Below, in pieces: positions 8,441 through 16,074 of a DNA stretch of 64,000 nucleotides (the first letter of the stretch is position 1; each line of letters begins with the position of its first letter). The position numbers and the translations under genes were made by a program. Origin of the DNA: GCA-2733415 sp965178655 (GTDB lineage: Bacteria > Bacteroidota > Bacteroidia > Flavobacteriales > Flavobacteriaceae); NCBI GenBank assembly GCA_965178655.1, contig OZ238266.1, positions 1,984,001 to 2,048,000 on the forward strand. Reading direction: 5' to 3'. Under the pieces are notes generated by a model. That model did no database searches. It was not told where the DNA came from and saw nothing but the letters and a program-made list of their open reading frames with translations.

Positions 8441-9414
8441 TAATAGTTGATTTCTTCTTTTAATTTATTTAATAGGCTATCTGTGAATTTTACAATTTCA
8501 TCGAGGTTTGGTGTTTTATTAGTATTGGCTATTTCTAAAGGCAATACGATAGTCGGACGAATTTGAAATCTATCTTCTATTTTTGCGTGAGCCTTTCGAC
8601 CACCTTCATCTTCGTAATATAATTTTGTAATATAATCTTCAGGTTCTTCCATTCCTAATTCTTTTAGGTTTATGCCAATTGGATTTTTCTGGTTAAACTT
8701 TTTTAGAAATCCTTTAATACTACGTTTCTTTAGACCTTGAACAGTAATTGTAATCTTTAAGCCATCCGAATCTTCAAAAGCTCTATTGAATTTTTTTCTT
8801 GAATCTTGACTATCAATGGTGCTTGTAAAAGTTACTTTTTTGACTGAGCTTCTATTTATATAACTATCTCTTAATTCTTTTGGTATATGGACAATTTTGT
8901 TAAAAGTAGCGCCGTATTTTCCAAAAATTGACTTGATAAAATCAAGTAATAATGAATTTATACTAGCGATACTATAGCTATGAACCATAAGTACTCCAAC
9001 CTGACTGTTTGGTGGTGTCCACATTTTAAAATAATATAGAAGTGAAGCAAGTTGATTTTCTGAAATTCCTCCAACTGTTACTTCGTTATCAAGAATGTTA
9101 TAAATTTGATGTCCATAGCCAGTATTTCCGCCATTGATTATGCCTTCGATAACGCTCTTTCCAGGTCGAAAATCAATGTTTCTTGTGCTAATCCCTTTAT
9201 TTTTTTCAGAGTTTAACCAAAACTTATTTTCAAATTCGTCGAGAATCATTCCGACAAATCTTTCGTACAATAATTTAGGCTTTACTTTGTTTGGATTTTC
9301 TCCTTTAATCGAAAAATTTTTGCGATAAAACTCATTAAAGTCGAGAAAATCTTCTCGACTATTTTTCTCCTTTAGAGTAAACGTATAAATTGATAATTCT
9401 AAATTTGTAGCCAT
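8440..9414 (-). CDS. RexA-like soluble protein of a two-gene candidate defence system
   Basis: This 324-residue soluble protein has no signal peptide or membrane segment. Its segment order resembles lambda RexA as I remember it. A central block (VGVLMVHSYSIASINSLLLDFIKS) could align with the RexA segment around FLFVEGDTIGFA. A basic beta-helix block (LKITITVQGLKKRSIKGFLK) could align with LDIVIKPKFKRDIKKV. A final helix (LDEIVKFTDSLLNKLKEEI) corresponds in position to the RexA C-terminal helix. The resemblance is by eye and weak. RexA binds DNA and triggers RexB. The gene overlaps the downstream membrane protein gene by 1 nt. KwaB-like (DUF4868) identity is the main alternative. Confidence 0.45.
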   Translation of the reverse strand: MATNLELSIYTFTLKEKNSREDFLDFNEFYRKNFSIKGENPNKVKPKLLYERFVGMILDEFENKFWLNSEKNKGISTRNIDFRPGKSVIEGIINGGNTGYGHQIYNILDNEVTVGGISENQLASLLYYFKMWTPPNSQVGVLMVHSYSIASINSLLLDFIKSIFGKYGATFNKIVHIPKELRDSYINRSSVKKVTFTSTIDSQDSRKKFNRAFEDSDGLKITITVQGLKKRSIKGFLKKFNQKNPIGINLKELGMEEPEDYITKLYYEDEGGRKAHAKIEDRFQIRPTIVLPLEIANTNKTPNLDEIVKFTDSLLNKLKEEINY

Positions 9415-9517
9415 ATGTTTGTTTCAAAATGTTTGTCGGACTTAGTTTAAAAGTTCTAAACTTTGTGCTAAGCACCAAACTTGTATTAATTATTGCCATT
9501 GTTGGCATTTCGTTATT

Positions 9518-10543
9518 TTATGTCACTGTTTTTTCAATCATTTTTCTTGCTAAATTTCCAGCCTCATTAAATTCGAATATTAATGAATCAATTGTATCAA
9601 GTAAATAGCTTCTTGCTTCTCGTAGTGTTGAATATTTTTTAGGTAACCCATTTATACCATTTCTCATAGATTCTATTCCTTCTAATGCATTAGAGACAGA
9701 TTCTGGTATGTTTTCAATACTAGATTGTGTATTTAATAAATCTTTTACGCTTTCGGTTAGCGTAAAATTCAATGTCACTATTTGCTCATAAGCGTAAAAT
9801 CCTTCTGCGAATGTTTCTGAAAATAGTTCAATCTCATTCTCAAGTCGTTTAGAAATTATGTTTAATGACCTCCCAAATCCTTTAAAACTAGATTTCACTT
9901 CTTGGTCTTTATCAGAATACCCTTTTTCTGCAAATTCTTTCAATTTAAGATTATATTCATTTGTATCTTCTCTCATTTCATAAATTATTTCAACAATCTT
10001 GTAAATGCTTTTTGTCGATTTGGATATGCATTCAACTCTTTCAACAATATCAAAAATTGTTTCAGGTTTTGGACTTCCCTTGTATAATTCAAAGAGGATG
10101 TTTTCTTGAGACTTAACAGACAAAAGTTGAATCAATTTCTTTTCTGAATTCTCATTAAATATTTTTGTTTTAGAGATTTCAATTTTCCACTTTTTCTTTG
10201 TTCGTTTTAGAGTAGATTCACTTATTTCGTCCCAAAAAAATTCATCTGATTCGGGAAAATAGGCAATCAATATTATAGGAATATTTAAACTTAACCAATA
10301 GTTGTAATGGATATTTGAAATATAATGAGTTATTTTTTTATCTGACAGGTGGAAATTTCCTTTGCCAGATTTAATTTGAACCGCAATTAATTTCCCTGTT
10401 GGGTAACCATTATCAACTTGTTCAATTATAGCATCTATTCCTACATCAGATATTGATTGTTCACGAAAAATCCAACCTAAGTTTTTAGTAACTATCTCAT
10501 CTGTTTTAATAACACCTAATCTTTCTGTATTGCTAAATCTCAT
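9518..10543 (-). CDS. DUF4365 (PD-(D/E)xK nuclease-like) protein with helical C-terminus
   Basis: The N-terminal 130 residues match DUF4365, a restriction-endonuclease-like fold found in many defence genes. Visible features are WIFREQSISDVGIDAIIEQV, GKLIAVQIKSGKGNF (the Q-x-K end of the nuclease motif) and YWLSLNIPIILIAYF. The Asp in DVGID and the Gln/Lys of VQIKSG are the likely catalytic positions. The remaining 200 residues are mostly helical and unassigned, perhaps a sensor. I chose ATG at 10543 (MRFSNTERLGV). The longer TTG start at 10579 would fall inside the TGCCAAC repeat that begins the next structured spacer. A single-gene defence effector is plausible but inferred. Confidence 0.6.
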   Translation of the reverse strand: MRFSNTERLGVIKTDEIVTKNLGWIFREQSISDVGIDAIIEQVDNGYPTGKLIAVQIKSGKGNFHLSDKKITHYISNIHYNYWLSLNIPIILIAYFPESDEFFWDEISESTLKRTKKKWKIEISKTKIFNENSEKKLIQLLSVKSQENILFELYKGSPKPETIFDIVERVECISKSTKSIYKIVEIIYEMREDTNEYNLKLKEFAEKGYSDKDQEVKSSFKGFGRSLNIISKRLENEIELFSETFAEGFYAYEQIVTLNFTLTESVKDLLNTQSSIENIPESVSNALEGIESMRNGINGLPKKYSTLREARSYLLDTIDSLIFEFNEAGNLARKMIEKTVT

Positions 10544-10573
10544 TTTATTATATAGTGGTATTTTTTTAATGAA

Positions 10574-10927
10574 TGCCAACGACCTGCTAAATACAGATAC
10601 AACGTAACCAAATTGCTTTTAGTTATTGATGGCTTACGTTTTGGTTCAATGCCCAGTTAAAGTTGTTCTAATAGACTAGGCTAACGCCTGATTTTAAAGC
10701 AAATTTGGTTTAGCAGGTCGATGGAATACATTTCTTGTAGGGCGGGGTTTTACTTGTGAAACATAGCAATACAAGTCAGCTTTAGCTGAATGTATTCCAT
10801 CGTTGATGTATAAGCTTTGTTGCGTGGTTAAGCAGTAAAGTTACTAAATAATAACTAATAAAGAAAGTTCGTGAGAACTTTCGCAAGTAAGCCAATAAAA
10901 AGCAATAAAGTTTATACGGTGTTGGCA
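10574..10927. repeat. structured, attC-like spacer made of three consecutive imperfect hairpins
   Basis: The spacer opens with TGCCAAC (10574-10580) and closes with its complement GTTGGCA (10921-10927). Inside are three hairpins: 10580-10720 (12-bp outer stem CGACCTGCTAAA, inner stem around AACCAAATTGCTTT), 10719-10802 (perfect 14-bp stem CGATGGAATACATT), and 10808-10917 (GTATAA/TTATAC ends with an inner perfect 8-bp stem, GAAAGTTC, at 10863-10882). Complementary RYYYAAC/GTTRRRY-like ends around a folded core are a feature of integron attC sites, but 354 bp is longer than usual and GTTGGCA does not fit GTTRRRY exactly. Confidence 0.5.
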
Positions 10928-10953
10928 ACTACTTGTTTTAAATTCCTATATTT

Positions 10954-11775
10954 ATGGTAAAATTATTTACAGCTATGACCGCAGAAATTCAAGATGTTGT
11001 TTTGAATATTGAAATTAAAAACAAAGAACCTTTAGAATTAACAGAACTAACAAAATCTTTAATCGCTCTTTCAAACCAGTACAATAGGCATTCAGATGTC
11101 AATGGTTTTTCAGAAAGTGAAAGAAACGCAAAATTGTATGTTAAAAAAATTGAAACAGGAAGTGTTTTAATGGATTTAGTAGAATTTGGTTCAGCTTCTG
11201 TTTTTCCTTTTATTGAAAATACAAATACGATTGTTGGTTTTGCTCAATTCTTGCAAAGTTCAGTTTCTTATTTCTTAAAAGGTAAAGGAGATAAGCCAGA
11301 TTTAACAATTCAAGATTGTAAAGAATTAAGCCAAATTGTTAGTCCGATAGCAAAAGAGAGTAGTTCTCAATTAAATGTAAATGTTACAAATAATGGAACT
11401 GTTAATAATTACATTTCCTTAAATTCAAATGAATGTAATGCTTTGCAAAACATTTTAACTAAAGAAATTAAAGATAAACAAGAACTTCAAAATGGAGATA
11501 CTTTCGACAATGCTTTAATGGTCTTTTCACAAACTAAAAATAAGATTTCAGGAAAAGGAGGTAACAAGGTAATAATAGATGATGTTTTACCTAATAAAGC
11601 AATAAATTTAATAATTCCTGATAAAAAAATGAAAAAACAAATAATTAAAGGTGATGATAATCCTAATAATTTTTCATTTCAAGTTGATGTTAAAGTCAAA
11701 ACTGCAAATGGTAAAATTTCAGCTTATGAGATTTTAAAATTTCACGATAAATTTCCTTTAGATGATGTTGAGTAA
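10954..11775 (+). CDS. uncharacterised protein in accessory island
   Basis: I do not recognise this 273-residue soluble protein. An N-terminal alpha/beta part contains YVKKIETGSVLMDLVEFGS, then a weakly hydrophobic helix (NTIVGFAQFLQSSVSYFL). A polar linker with VNVTNNGTVNNY follows, and then a C-terminal part rich in beta strands. It lies alone between two structured spacers whose edges are GTTGGCA (10921) and TGCCAAC (near 11782), so it looks like one mobile cassette. ATG at 10954 is used; ATG at 10975 (MTAEIQDVV) is equally possible, since a TATATTTA box lies just upstream of the first ATG. Confidence 0.55.
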   Translation: MVKLFTAMTAEIQDVVLNIEIKNKEPLELTELTKSLIALSNQYNRHSDVNGFSESERNAKLYVKKIETGSVLMDLVEFGSASVFPFIENTNTIVGFAQFLQSSVSYFLKGKGDKPDLTIQDCKELSQIVSPIAKESSSQLNVNVTNNGTVNNYISLNSNECNALQNILTKEIKDKQELQNGDTFDNALMVFSQTKNKISGKGGNKVIIDDVLPNKAINLIIPDKKMKKQIIKGDDNPNNFSFQVDVKVKTANGKISAYEILKFHDKFPLDDVE

Positions 11776-11957
11776 AGTTGTTGCCAACTAGTTTCAACCA
11801 GAACAATGTTCTTGTTTACAGGAGATGTCTACAGACATGATAAAAGAAATATTCCTTCAATGTTGTGTGTGTTTCAAAGATACACAAAAAAATACTTTCA
11901 AAAAACACCTAGTAGTTTATGTTTTTTTAGTAAAAAAACATAAACATAGGGTCAATC

Positions 11958-12093
11958 ATTACACTTTTGAGCACATCATTACACTTTTAAGGAGGGTATT
12001 ACACTTTGTTTTTTTAAGTGTAATGAAAAGTGTAATCCAAAAAAGTCAGTAAAATCAGTGATTTCAAGAGAATCATTACGCTATTACACTTTT
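11958..12093. repeat. array of ATTACACTTTT repeats beside the recombinase (candidate arm-type sites)
   Basis: Direct copies lie at 11958, 11978 and 11998, exactly 20 bp apart; the third ends in G. Inverted copies lie at 12014-12024 (two mismatches) and 12026-12036 (perfect), and a further direct copy at 12083-12093. The array starts 30 bp past the 3' end of the tyrosine recombinase gene. Such clusters are what arm-binding domains of integrases recognise, but replication or operator roles are possible. Confidence 0.5.
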
Positions 12094-12122
12094 TTCGTGA
12101 TTTTAAACGAATTTTTATTTTT

Positions 12123-13286
12123 TTAAAAATTAAAATTAATGTTTCGTACAATTTCATCAGCACTTTTATTTCGGTTTGTATATGCTTCTGTAATTTTCAG
12201 ATCGTGATGTCTTGCTTGATCTCTAACTTTAATAGCAGGTATCCCTGTATTTAAAAGCTCAGTAATTCCGCTATCTTTTAACGAGTAAAATTGATAGGTG
12301 TTTTTGAATTTTAATTTTGTACGCATCTTTGACCATTCGTCACTTATTTTTTTCGGATTTAATTGTCCTTCACCAGGAGCATAGTTATTCGCAGAAAACA
12401 GAAAATCAGTGTTTTTTGCACCAGATATATGTTTGATAATATGAGGCATGTATTCTAAAGGAATTGTAACTGGTTCCGTTTTATGATTTTTCGCATTTTC
12501 GCCGTTTATTAAGATATACCCCTTTTTAATGTTCACATCCTTAACTTTAATTTTGGTTAGTTCTGTCCGTCTTATAAAACAGAAATAGGTAGCCAAACAA
12601 AGTGTTAAGTAGTTAGGATTTTTTGAAGTCAAAAAAGTATTAATTTCTAGTCTTATATTATTTGGTATCATTTCCCTCTTTTTTTTCTCTTTTCTTTTTG
12701 TGTTTAGTTTAGCAGTAGGATCAATCGATATATAATCACGTTCTAGTAAATATTTACTAAAGATACGCAAGCCTATTAAGTAGTTGTTGTATGTTCCAGC
12801 TGAGTTATTTCTATCATAATATATGTGATCTAAAAAACTCAAGATAAATGCGCTGGTAAAGTTTATACAATACATGTCTTGTTCTTCTTTTGCTTTCATA
12901 AAGGCAACTAAATTTTTTAAATACGATTTATAGGAACGCTCTGTGTCTGGACGAAGTGTTTTGTCTTTGACTTGTTTTTCAAGTTGTTTTAAATATTGCT
13001 TAACAACATCTGTTACTATAGCAAAACTTTTAGTAGCATTATCTTCTATGTAAGGATTCCATCCTCGTTCTAATTTTGAGTTTAATTCGGCGGTTATACG
13101 TCTGGCATATTTTTTCCGCTCAACAATCGATTTAATTGGTTTGACCCGTAGTCTTTTTATAACTAGTTTTTTTGTAAAGGGGTTTTTTACATAAAAAATG
13201 ATGCGCCAATCCTTGTTTATTCGCAGTTCTGCAGGAACGTAGTCAACTACAGGAATATTAAAATTTCGATTTTGTGATAATGACAT
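12123..13286 (-). CDS. tyrosine recombinase/integrase (phage-type, SAM-like core-binding domain)
   Basis: This 387-residue site-specific recombinase has an N-terminal arm-type region, a core-binding helical domain (about residues 100-195) and a C-terminal catalytic domain. The first catalytic Arg is present in FIRRTEL. The usual H-x-x-R box reads Y-S-L-K (YSLKDSGITELL), so both His and Arg are replaced, as in several Bacteroidetes element integrases. The tail QARHHDLKITEAYTNR carries the presumed Tyr nucleophile. It faces the 3' end of tRNA-Met, a common attachment target, and has a repeat array just beyond its stop. It is probably the integrase of the island to its left. Confidence 0.85.
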   Translation of the reverse strand: MSLSQNRNFNIPVVDYVPAELRINKDWRIIFYVKNPFTKKLVIKRLRVKPIKSIVERKKYARRITAELNSKLERGWNPYIEDNATKSFAIVTDVVKQYLKQLEKQVKDKTLRPDTERSYKSYLKNLVAFMKAKEEQDMYCINFTSAFILSFLDHIYYDRNNSAGTYNNYLIGLRIFSKYLLERDYISIDPTAKLNTKRKEKKKREMIPNNIRLEINTFLTSKNPNYLTLCLATYFCFIRRTELTKIKVKDVNIKKGYILINGENAKNHKTEPVTIPLEYMPHIIKHISGAKNTDFLFSANNYAPGEGQLNPKKISDEWSKMRTKLKFKNTYQFYSLKDSGITELLNTGIPAIKVRDQARHHDLKITEAYTNRNKSADEIVRNINFNF

Positions 13287-13347
13287 TTTTTTTTTACCCT
13301 ATTAATATTCATTAATTGGTAAAAAAGAAGAATAATATACTTAACCC

Positions 13348-13368
13348 AGTTTTGACCCGGTCAAAACT
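13348..13368. promoter_or_regulatory. 21-bp perfect dyad between integrase and tRNA-Met
   Basis: AGTTTTGACC and its exact complement are separated by a single C. The dyad lies 62 bp upstream of the integrase start and just beyond the tRNA terminator. It may be an operator for the integrase or a recombination site. Confidence 0.4.
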
Positions 13369-13370
13369 AA

Positions 13371-13414
13371 AAAAGACACTCAACTACTTTATTTTAAAGA
13401 AATTAGGTGTCCTG
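13371..13414 (-). terminator. terminator of tRNA-Met
   Basis: On the minus strand GACAC and GTGTC close a hairpin with an inner CTTTA/TAAAG stem, followed by TTTTTT, directly after the tRNA 3' end. Confidence 0.5.
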
Positions 13415-13417
13415 TAG

Positions 13418-13491
13418 TAGCGTGGGGCAGATTCGAACTGCCGACCTCCTGAGTATGAATCAGGCGCTCTAACCAACTGAGCTACCACGCC
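13418..13491 (-). tRNA. tRNA-Met (anticodon CAT)
   Basis: The minus strand folds into a full cloverleaf. The acceptor is GGCGTGG/CCACGCT with a G-T first pair, the D-loop is AGTTGGTTA, the anticodon stem CCTGA/TCAGG encloses TTCATAC (anticodon CAT), and the T-arm GGCAG-TTCGAAT-CTGCC is intact. CCA is not encoded. The elongator Met type is most likely. The anticodon alone cannot exclude tRNA-Ile2, whose C34 would be modified to lysidine. Confidence 0.92.
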
Positions 13492-13625
13492 ATTTTACTA
13501 ACGGTTTGCAAATATATAAACATTAATAGATACCACAAGAAATAATGTTAAAAAAAATACTAGTTTTATTGTTTTTATATGTCTAAGAAATAGTTATATT
13601 GTAAAAAAATATATTGAAAAGCATT

Positions 13626-14000
13626 ATGAGAGAAAAATTTGAGCTAGAATTTCCAATTCATGCATCTCCAAGATTATTATATACTTATTTATCAACCCCA
13701 TCAGGTTTATCTGAATGGTATGCAGACAACGTAAACTCTAGAGGAGAGTTGTATACATTTATTTGGGATGATAGTGAGGAGAAGGCAAAGTTGCTTTCTA
13801 AAAAATCAACTGATAAGGTTAAATTTCAATGGTTAGAAGATGAAGGCGAAGATTATTATTTTGAAATAAGGATTCAGGTAGATGAAATTACAAAAGATGT
13901 GTCGTTAATGGTTACCGATTTTTCAGATGATGTAGAAGAAGATAAAATGCTTTGGGAAAACCAAATTGGAGCACTAAAAAAAGTATTGGGCTCTGTCTAG
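13626..14000 (+). CDS. START-like domain (SRPBCC) protein
   Basis: This small protein of about 124 residues belongs to the Bacteroidetes START-like/SRPBCC family, a helix-grip fold that encloses a hydrophobic ligand; its ligand is unknown. Diagnostic segments are MREKFELEFPIHASPRLLYTYLSTPSGLSEWYADNV near the start and DKMLWENQIGALKKVLGSV in the C-terminal helix. ATG at 13626 is the natural start. An upstream TTG at 13614 would only add four residues. It is followed by a pabC-like gene, an arrangement I remember as common in Flavobacteriaceae. Confidence 0.8.
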   Translation: MREKFELEFPIHASPRLLYTYLSTPSGLSEWYADNVNSRGELYTFIWDDSEEKAKLLSKKSTDKVKFQWLEDEGEDYYFEIRIQVDEITKDVSLMVTDFSDDVEEDKMLWENQIGALKKVLGSV

Positions 14001-14043
14001 TATTATCTATATAAACCAAGCCATGAAAATGGTTTTAAAAATG

Positions 14044-14051
14044 TATATTTG
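14044..14051 (+). promoter_or_regulatory. -7 promoter box upstream of the aminotransferase IV gene
   Basis: TATATTTG matches TAnnTTTG. Its final G is also the first base of the hairpin that follows, so promoter and terminator overlap. Confidence 0.45.
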
Positions 14052-14075
14052 CCCTAATTATTTAGGGCTTTTTTT
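14051..14075 (+). terminator. terminator of the START-domain gene, abutting the next ATG
   Basis: A GCCCTAA/TTAGGGC hairpin with a TTAT loop is followed by seven T. The ATG of the next gene begins on the next base (14076). Transcripts that start from the box at 14044-14051 would begin inside the hairpin and escape it. Confidence 0.6.
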
Positions 14076-14912
14076 ATGATTAATTTTAACGGAATACTAC
14101 AAGAAAAACAACAGCTTTTTTCAAACAATAGAGCTTTCAGTTATGGCGATGCATTATTTGAAACTATTAAGGTTGTAAATGGAAAGTTATTGTTTTGGGA
14201 AGACCATTATTTTAGGTTAATGGCTTCTATGCGTATTATGCGTATGGAAATACCAATGGCGTTTACCATGGAATTCTTGTCTGCTGAAATTGAAAAACTA
14301 CTAACAACCCAATCTTTAGAAAAAGGCGCTTCTCGTGTTAAGATTACAGTCTTTCGTGATTCAGAAGGCTTGTATGCTCCAAAAGTAAATACTGTAGCTT
14401 ATGTTATAGAAGCGGTAGTACTTAAGGAACAGATGTATCAGCATACTGGAGATACGTATGTTGTAGACTTATTTAAAGATCATTATGTAGCACCTCAGTT
14501 GTTGTCAACTCTTAAAAGCACTAACAGAATATTAAATGTTATTGCAAGCGTTTTTGCTAAAGAAAATGATTTTGATAATTGTTTGCTGCTAAATACCAAT
14601 AAGCAAGTTATTGAAGCTATTAATGGAAATTTGTTTTTGGTGTCTGGAAAAACAATTAAAACACCACCTATAACAGATGGTTGTATAAATGGGATAATGA
14701 GAAAGCAATTGCTGTTAATACTTGCCGATTTTGAAGGCTACACTATTGAAGAGGCTTCAATATCTCCTTTTGAGCTTCAGAAGGCAGATGAGTTATTTAT
14801 AAGCAATGCTATTAGTGGTATAACATCTATTACAGCTTACCGTAAAAAGAAATACAATAGCGCTGTTGCCTCACAATTAACGACTTTGTTAAATAGTAAA
14901 CAAATTGGTTAA
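14076..14912 (+). CDS. aminotransferase class IV (PabC/IlvE-like)
   Basis: This 278-residue PLP enzyme is of fold type IV. The N-terminal MINFNGIL...FSYGDALFETIKVVNGKLLFWEDHYFRL is the classic class IV start. The PLP lysine is probably in LLSTLKSTNRILNVIA, and GCINGIMRKQLL is the conserved phosphate-binding segment. In flavobacteria this gene usually serves as 4-amino-4-deoxychorismate lyase (folate synthesis), but branched-chain or D-amino acid aminotransferase activity cannot be excluded from sequence. Convergent with yqgE, with 2 nt between the stops. Confidence 0.8.
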   Translation: MINFNGILQEKQQLFSNNRAFSYGDALFETIKVVNGKLLFWEDHYFRLMASMRIMRMEIPMAFTMEFLSAEIEKLLTTQSLEKGASRVKITVFRDSEGLYAPKVNTVAYVIEAVVLKEQMYQHTGDTYVVDLFKDHYVAPQLLSTLKSTNRILNVIASVFAKENDFDNCLLLNTNKQVIEAINGNLFLVSGKTIKTPPITDGCINGIMRKQLLLILADFEGYTIEEASISPFELQKADELFISNAISGITSITAYRKKKYNSAVASQLTTLLNSKQIG

Positions 14913-14914
14913 TA

Positions 14915-15478
14915 TTAATTAAATATTGGGTTTTCAGGCGCGTTAGAGTAAATGGCATAATCATCACCTAATTCCATCATTTTTTCGCTCCAGAATGAAA
15001 CGTTGTATTTTTTTTCAATAAGTTTACTTTTATTATTGTTTTTAAGTACTATCCATGAGTTATCTTCAAGTTCTTCAGATAGTTGGGTGTCTCCCCATCC
15101 GGTATAGCCAAGAAAAAAACGAATGTCTTTGTCGCTTATTTTTTTACTGTTTATGAGTTCACAAACAACATCAAAGTTTCCAGCCCAATAGATGCCTTCT
15201 GCAATTTCTATGCTGTTAGGTATTAGTTCTGGGGTTTTATGAATAAAATAGAGGTTATCTTGCTCAACAGGACCACCATTGTAAATAGTAAAATCTTGCT
15301 GTAATTCAGGAATTAAGTCGTTTAGTGAAAAGTCAAGGGGTTTGTTTAATACAAAACCAACAGAGCCAGTATTGCTATGCTCAGCAAGTAGTATAACGGT
15401 TCTGCTGAAAAAATCATCGCCTAATATAGCAGGGTTTGCAGCTAGAAGGTTTCCTTTTATAATTGTTTTGTTTTTCAT
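14915..15478 (-). CDS. YqgE/AlgH family protein (UPF0301)
   Basis: This 187-residue member of the YqgE/AlgH family has characteristic motifs GNLLAANPAILGDDFFSRTVILLAEHSNTGSVGFVLNKPL, IYNGGPVEQDNLYFIH and FFLGYTGWGDTQLSEELEDNSW. Length is normal for the family. The biochemical function is unknown; in other bacteria it has been linked to transcriptional control. No signal peptide is present, so it is cytoplasmic. Confidence 0.9.
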   Translation of the reverse strand: MKNKTIIKGNLLAANPAILGDDFFSRTVILLAEHSNTGSVGFVLNKPLDFSLNDLIPELQQDFTIYNGGPVEQDNLYFIHKTPELIPNSIEIAEGIYWAGNFDVVCELINSKKISDKDIRFFLGYTGWGDTQLSEELEDNSWIVLKNNNKSKLIEKKYNVSFWSEKMMELGDDYAIYSNAPENPIFN

Positions 15479-15552
15479 AAAAAAAATAAGAATACTTAAA
15501 GCTATGAAAAATAAGTAGAACTACATAATTTACCTTAAAAAATGATATAAAA

Positions 15553-15581
15553 AAAAGTCCTTCTTAAAAAGAAGGACTTTT
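15553..15581 (-). terminator. terminator of the HU gene (bidirectional shape)
   Basis: A perfect 13-bp stem (AAAAGTCCTTCTT and its complement) has a 3-nt loop and is flanked by A and T runs. It lies 20 bp past the HU stop. Confidence 0.8.
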
Positions 15582-15600
15582 ATATATAAAACTAATGAGA

Positions 15601-15873
15601 TTAGTTTACAGCTTTTCCTAAATCAGAACCAGCTTTGAATTTTACTACGTTCTTCGCAGCAATTTTGATTGTAGCTCCAGTTTGTGGGTTTCTACCATCT
15701 CTTGCAGCTCTGTTAGATACAGACCAAGATCCAAATCCTACTAAAGAAACTCTGTTACCAGCTTTTAAAGACCCTTCTACATTTCCTAAGAAAGATTCTA
15801 ATGCTTTTTTTGCTGCTGCTTTAGAGATTCCAGAATCAGCTGCCATTGCGTCGATTAATTGTGTTTTGTTCAT
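15601..15873 (-). CDS. HU-family DNA-binding protein
   Basis: This 90-residue nucleoid protein matches HU/IHF throughout: MNKTQLIDAMAADSGISKAAAKKALESFLGNVEGSLKAGNRVSLVGFGSW, then the DNA-binding arm RAARDGRNPQTGATIKIAAKNVVKFKAGSDLGKAVN. The arm motif GRNPQTG and the intercalating Pro are intact. It is monocistronic, with its own strong terminator at 15553-15581. Codon use looks biased to favoured codons, as expected for a highly expressed protein. Confidence 0.95.
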   Translation of the reverse strand: MNKTQLIDAMAADSGISKAAAKKALESFLGNVEGSLKAGNRVSLVGFGSWSVSNRAARDGRNPQTGATIKIAAKNVVKFKAGSDLGKAVN

Positions 15874-16074
15874 AATAATTAATTTTTAAAGTTTTTAATA
15901 ATTTAATGTTGGTGAATAAGGTATAGTCTTAAATTCTTCAACAAAGTACTATAGATTTCTCTCTTGTGCAAGTAAAACAAAGGAAAACACGCTTTTTTTT
16001 GAAAAAATAATACAAATGTTAATAAATAGGTGTTAAAACTGTTGTTTTTTGGTGAGCTCAATGGCAATAGGTGT

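Larger units (their letters stand above)
7564..13418. mobile_element. accessory (defence-type) island adjacent to tRNA-Met; left edge not determined
   Basis: The stretch lies between the secretion operon and tRNA-Met. It has a tyrosine recombinase whose start faces the tRNA 3' end, a 20-bp-period repeat array beside it, strongly folded spacers, and a gene content of unknown or defence-like proteins. I looked for a second copy of the tRNA 3' end on the left and did not find one. The left limit is therefore arbitrary, and the island may have been built from separate cassettes. 7564-7837 holds no gene that I can support. Confidence 0.4.

Noticed and set aside
11825..12052. 75-residue open frame on the plus strand after the unknown gene at 10954
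   Set aside because: It runs through the ATTACACTTTT repeat array, has an odd composition and no recognisable domain. The repeats explain the open frame.
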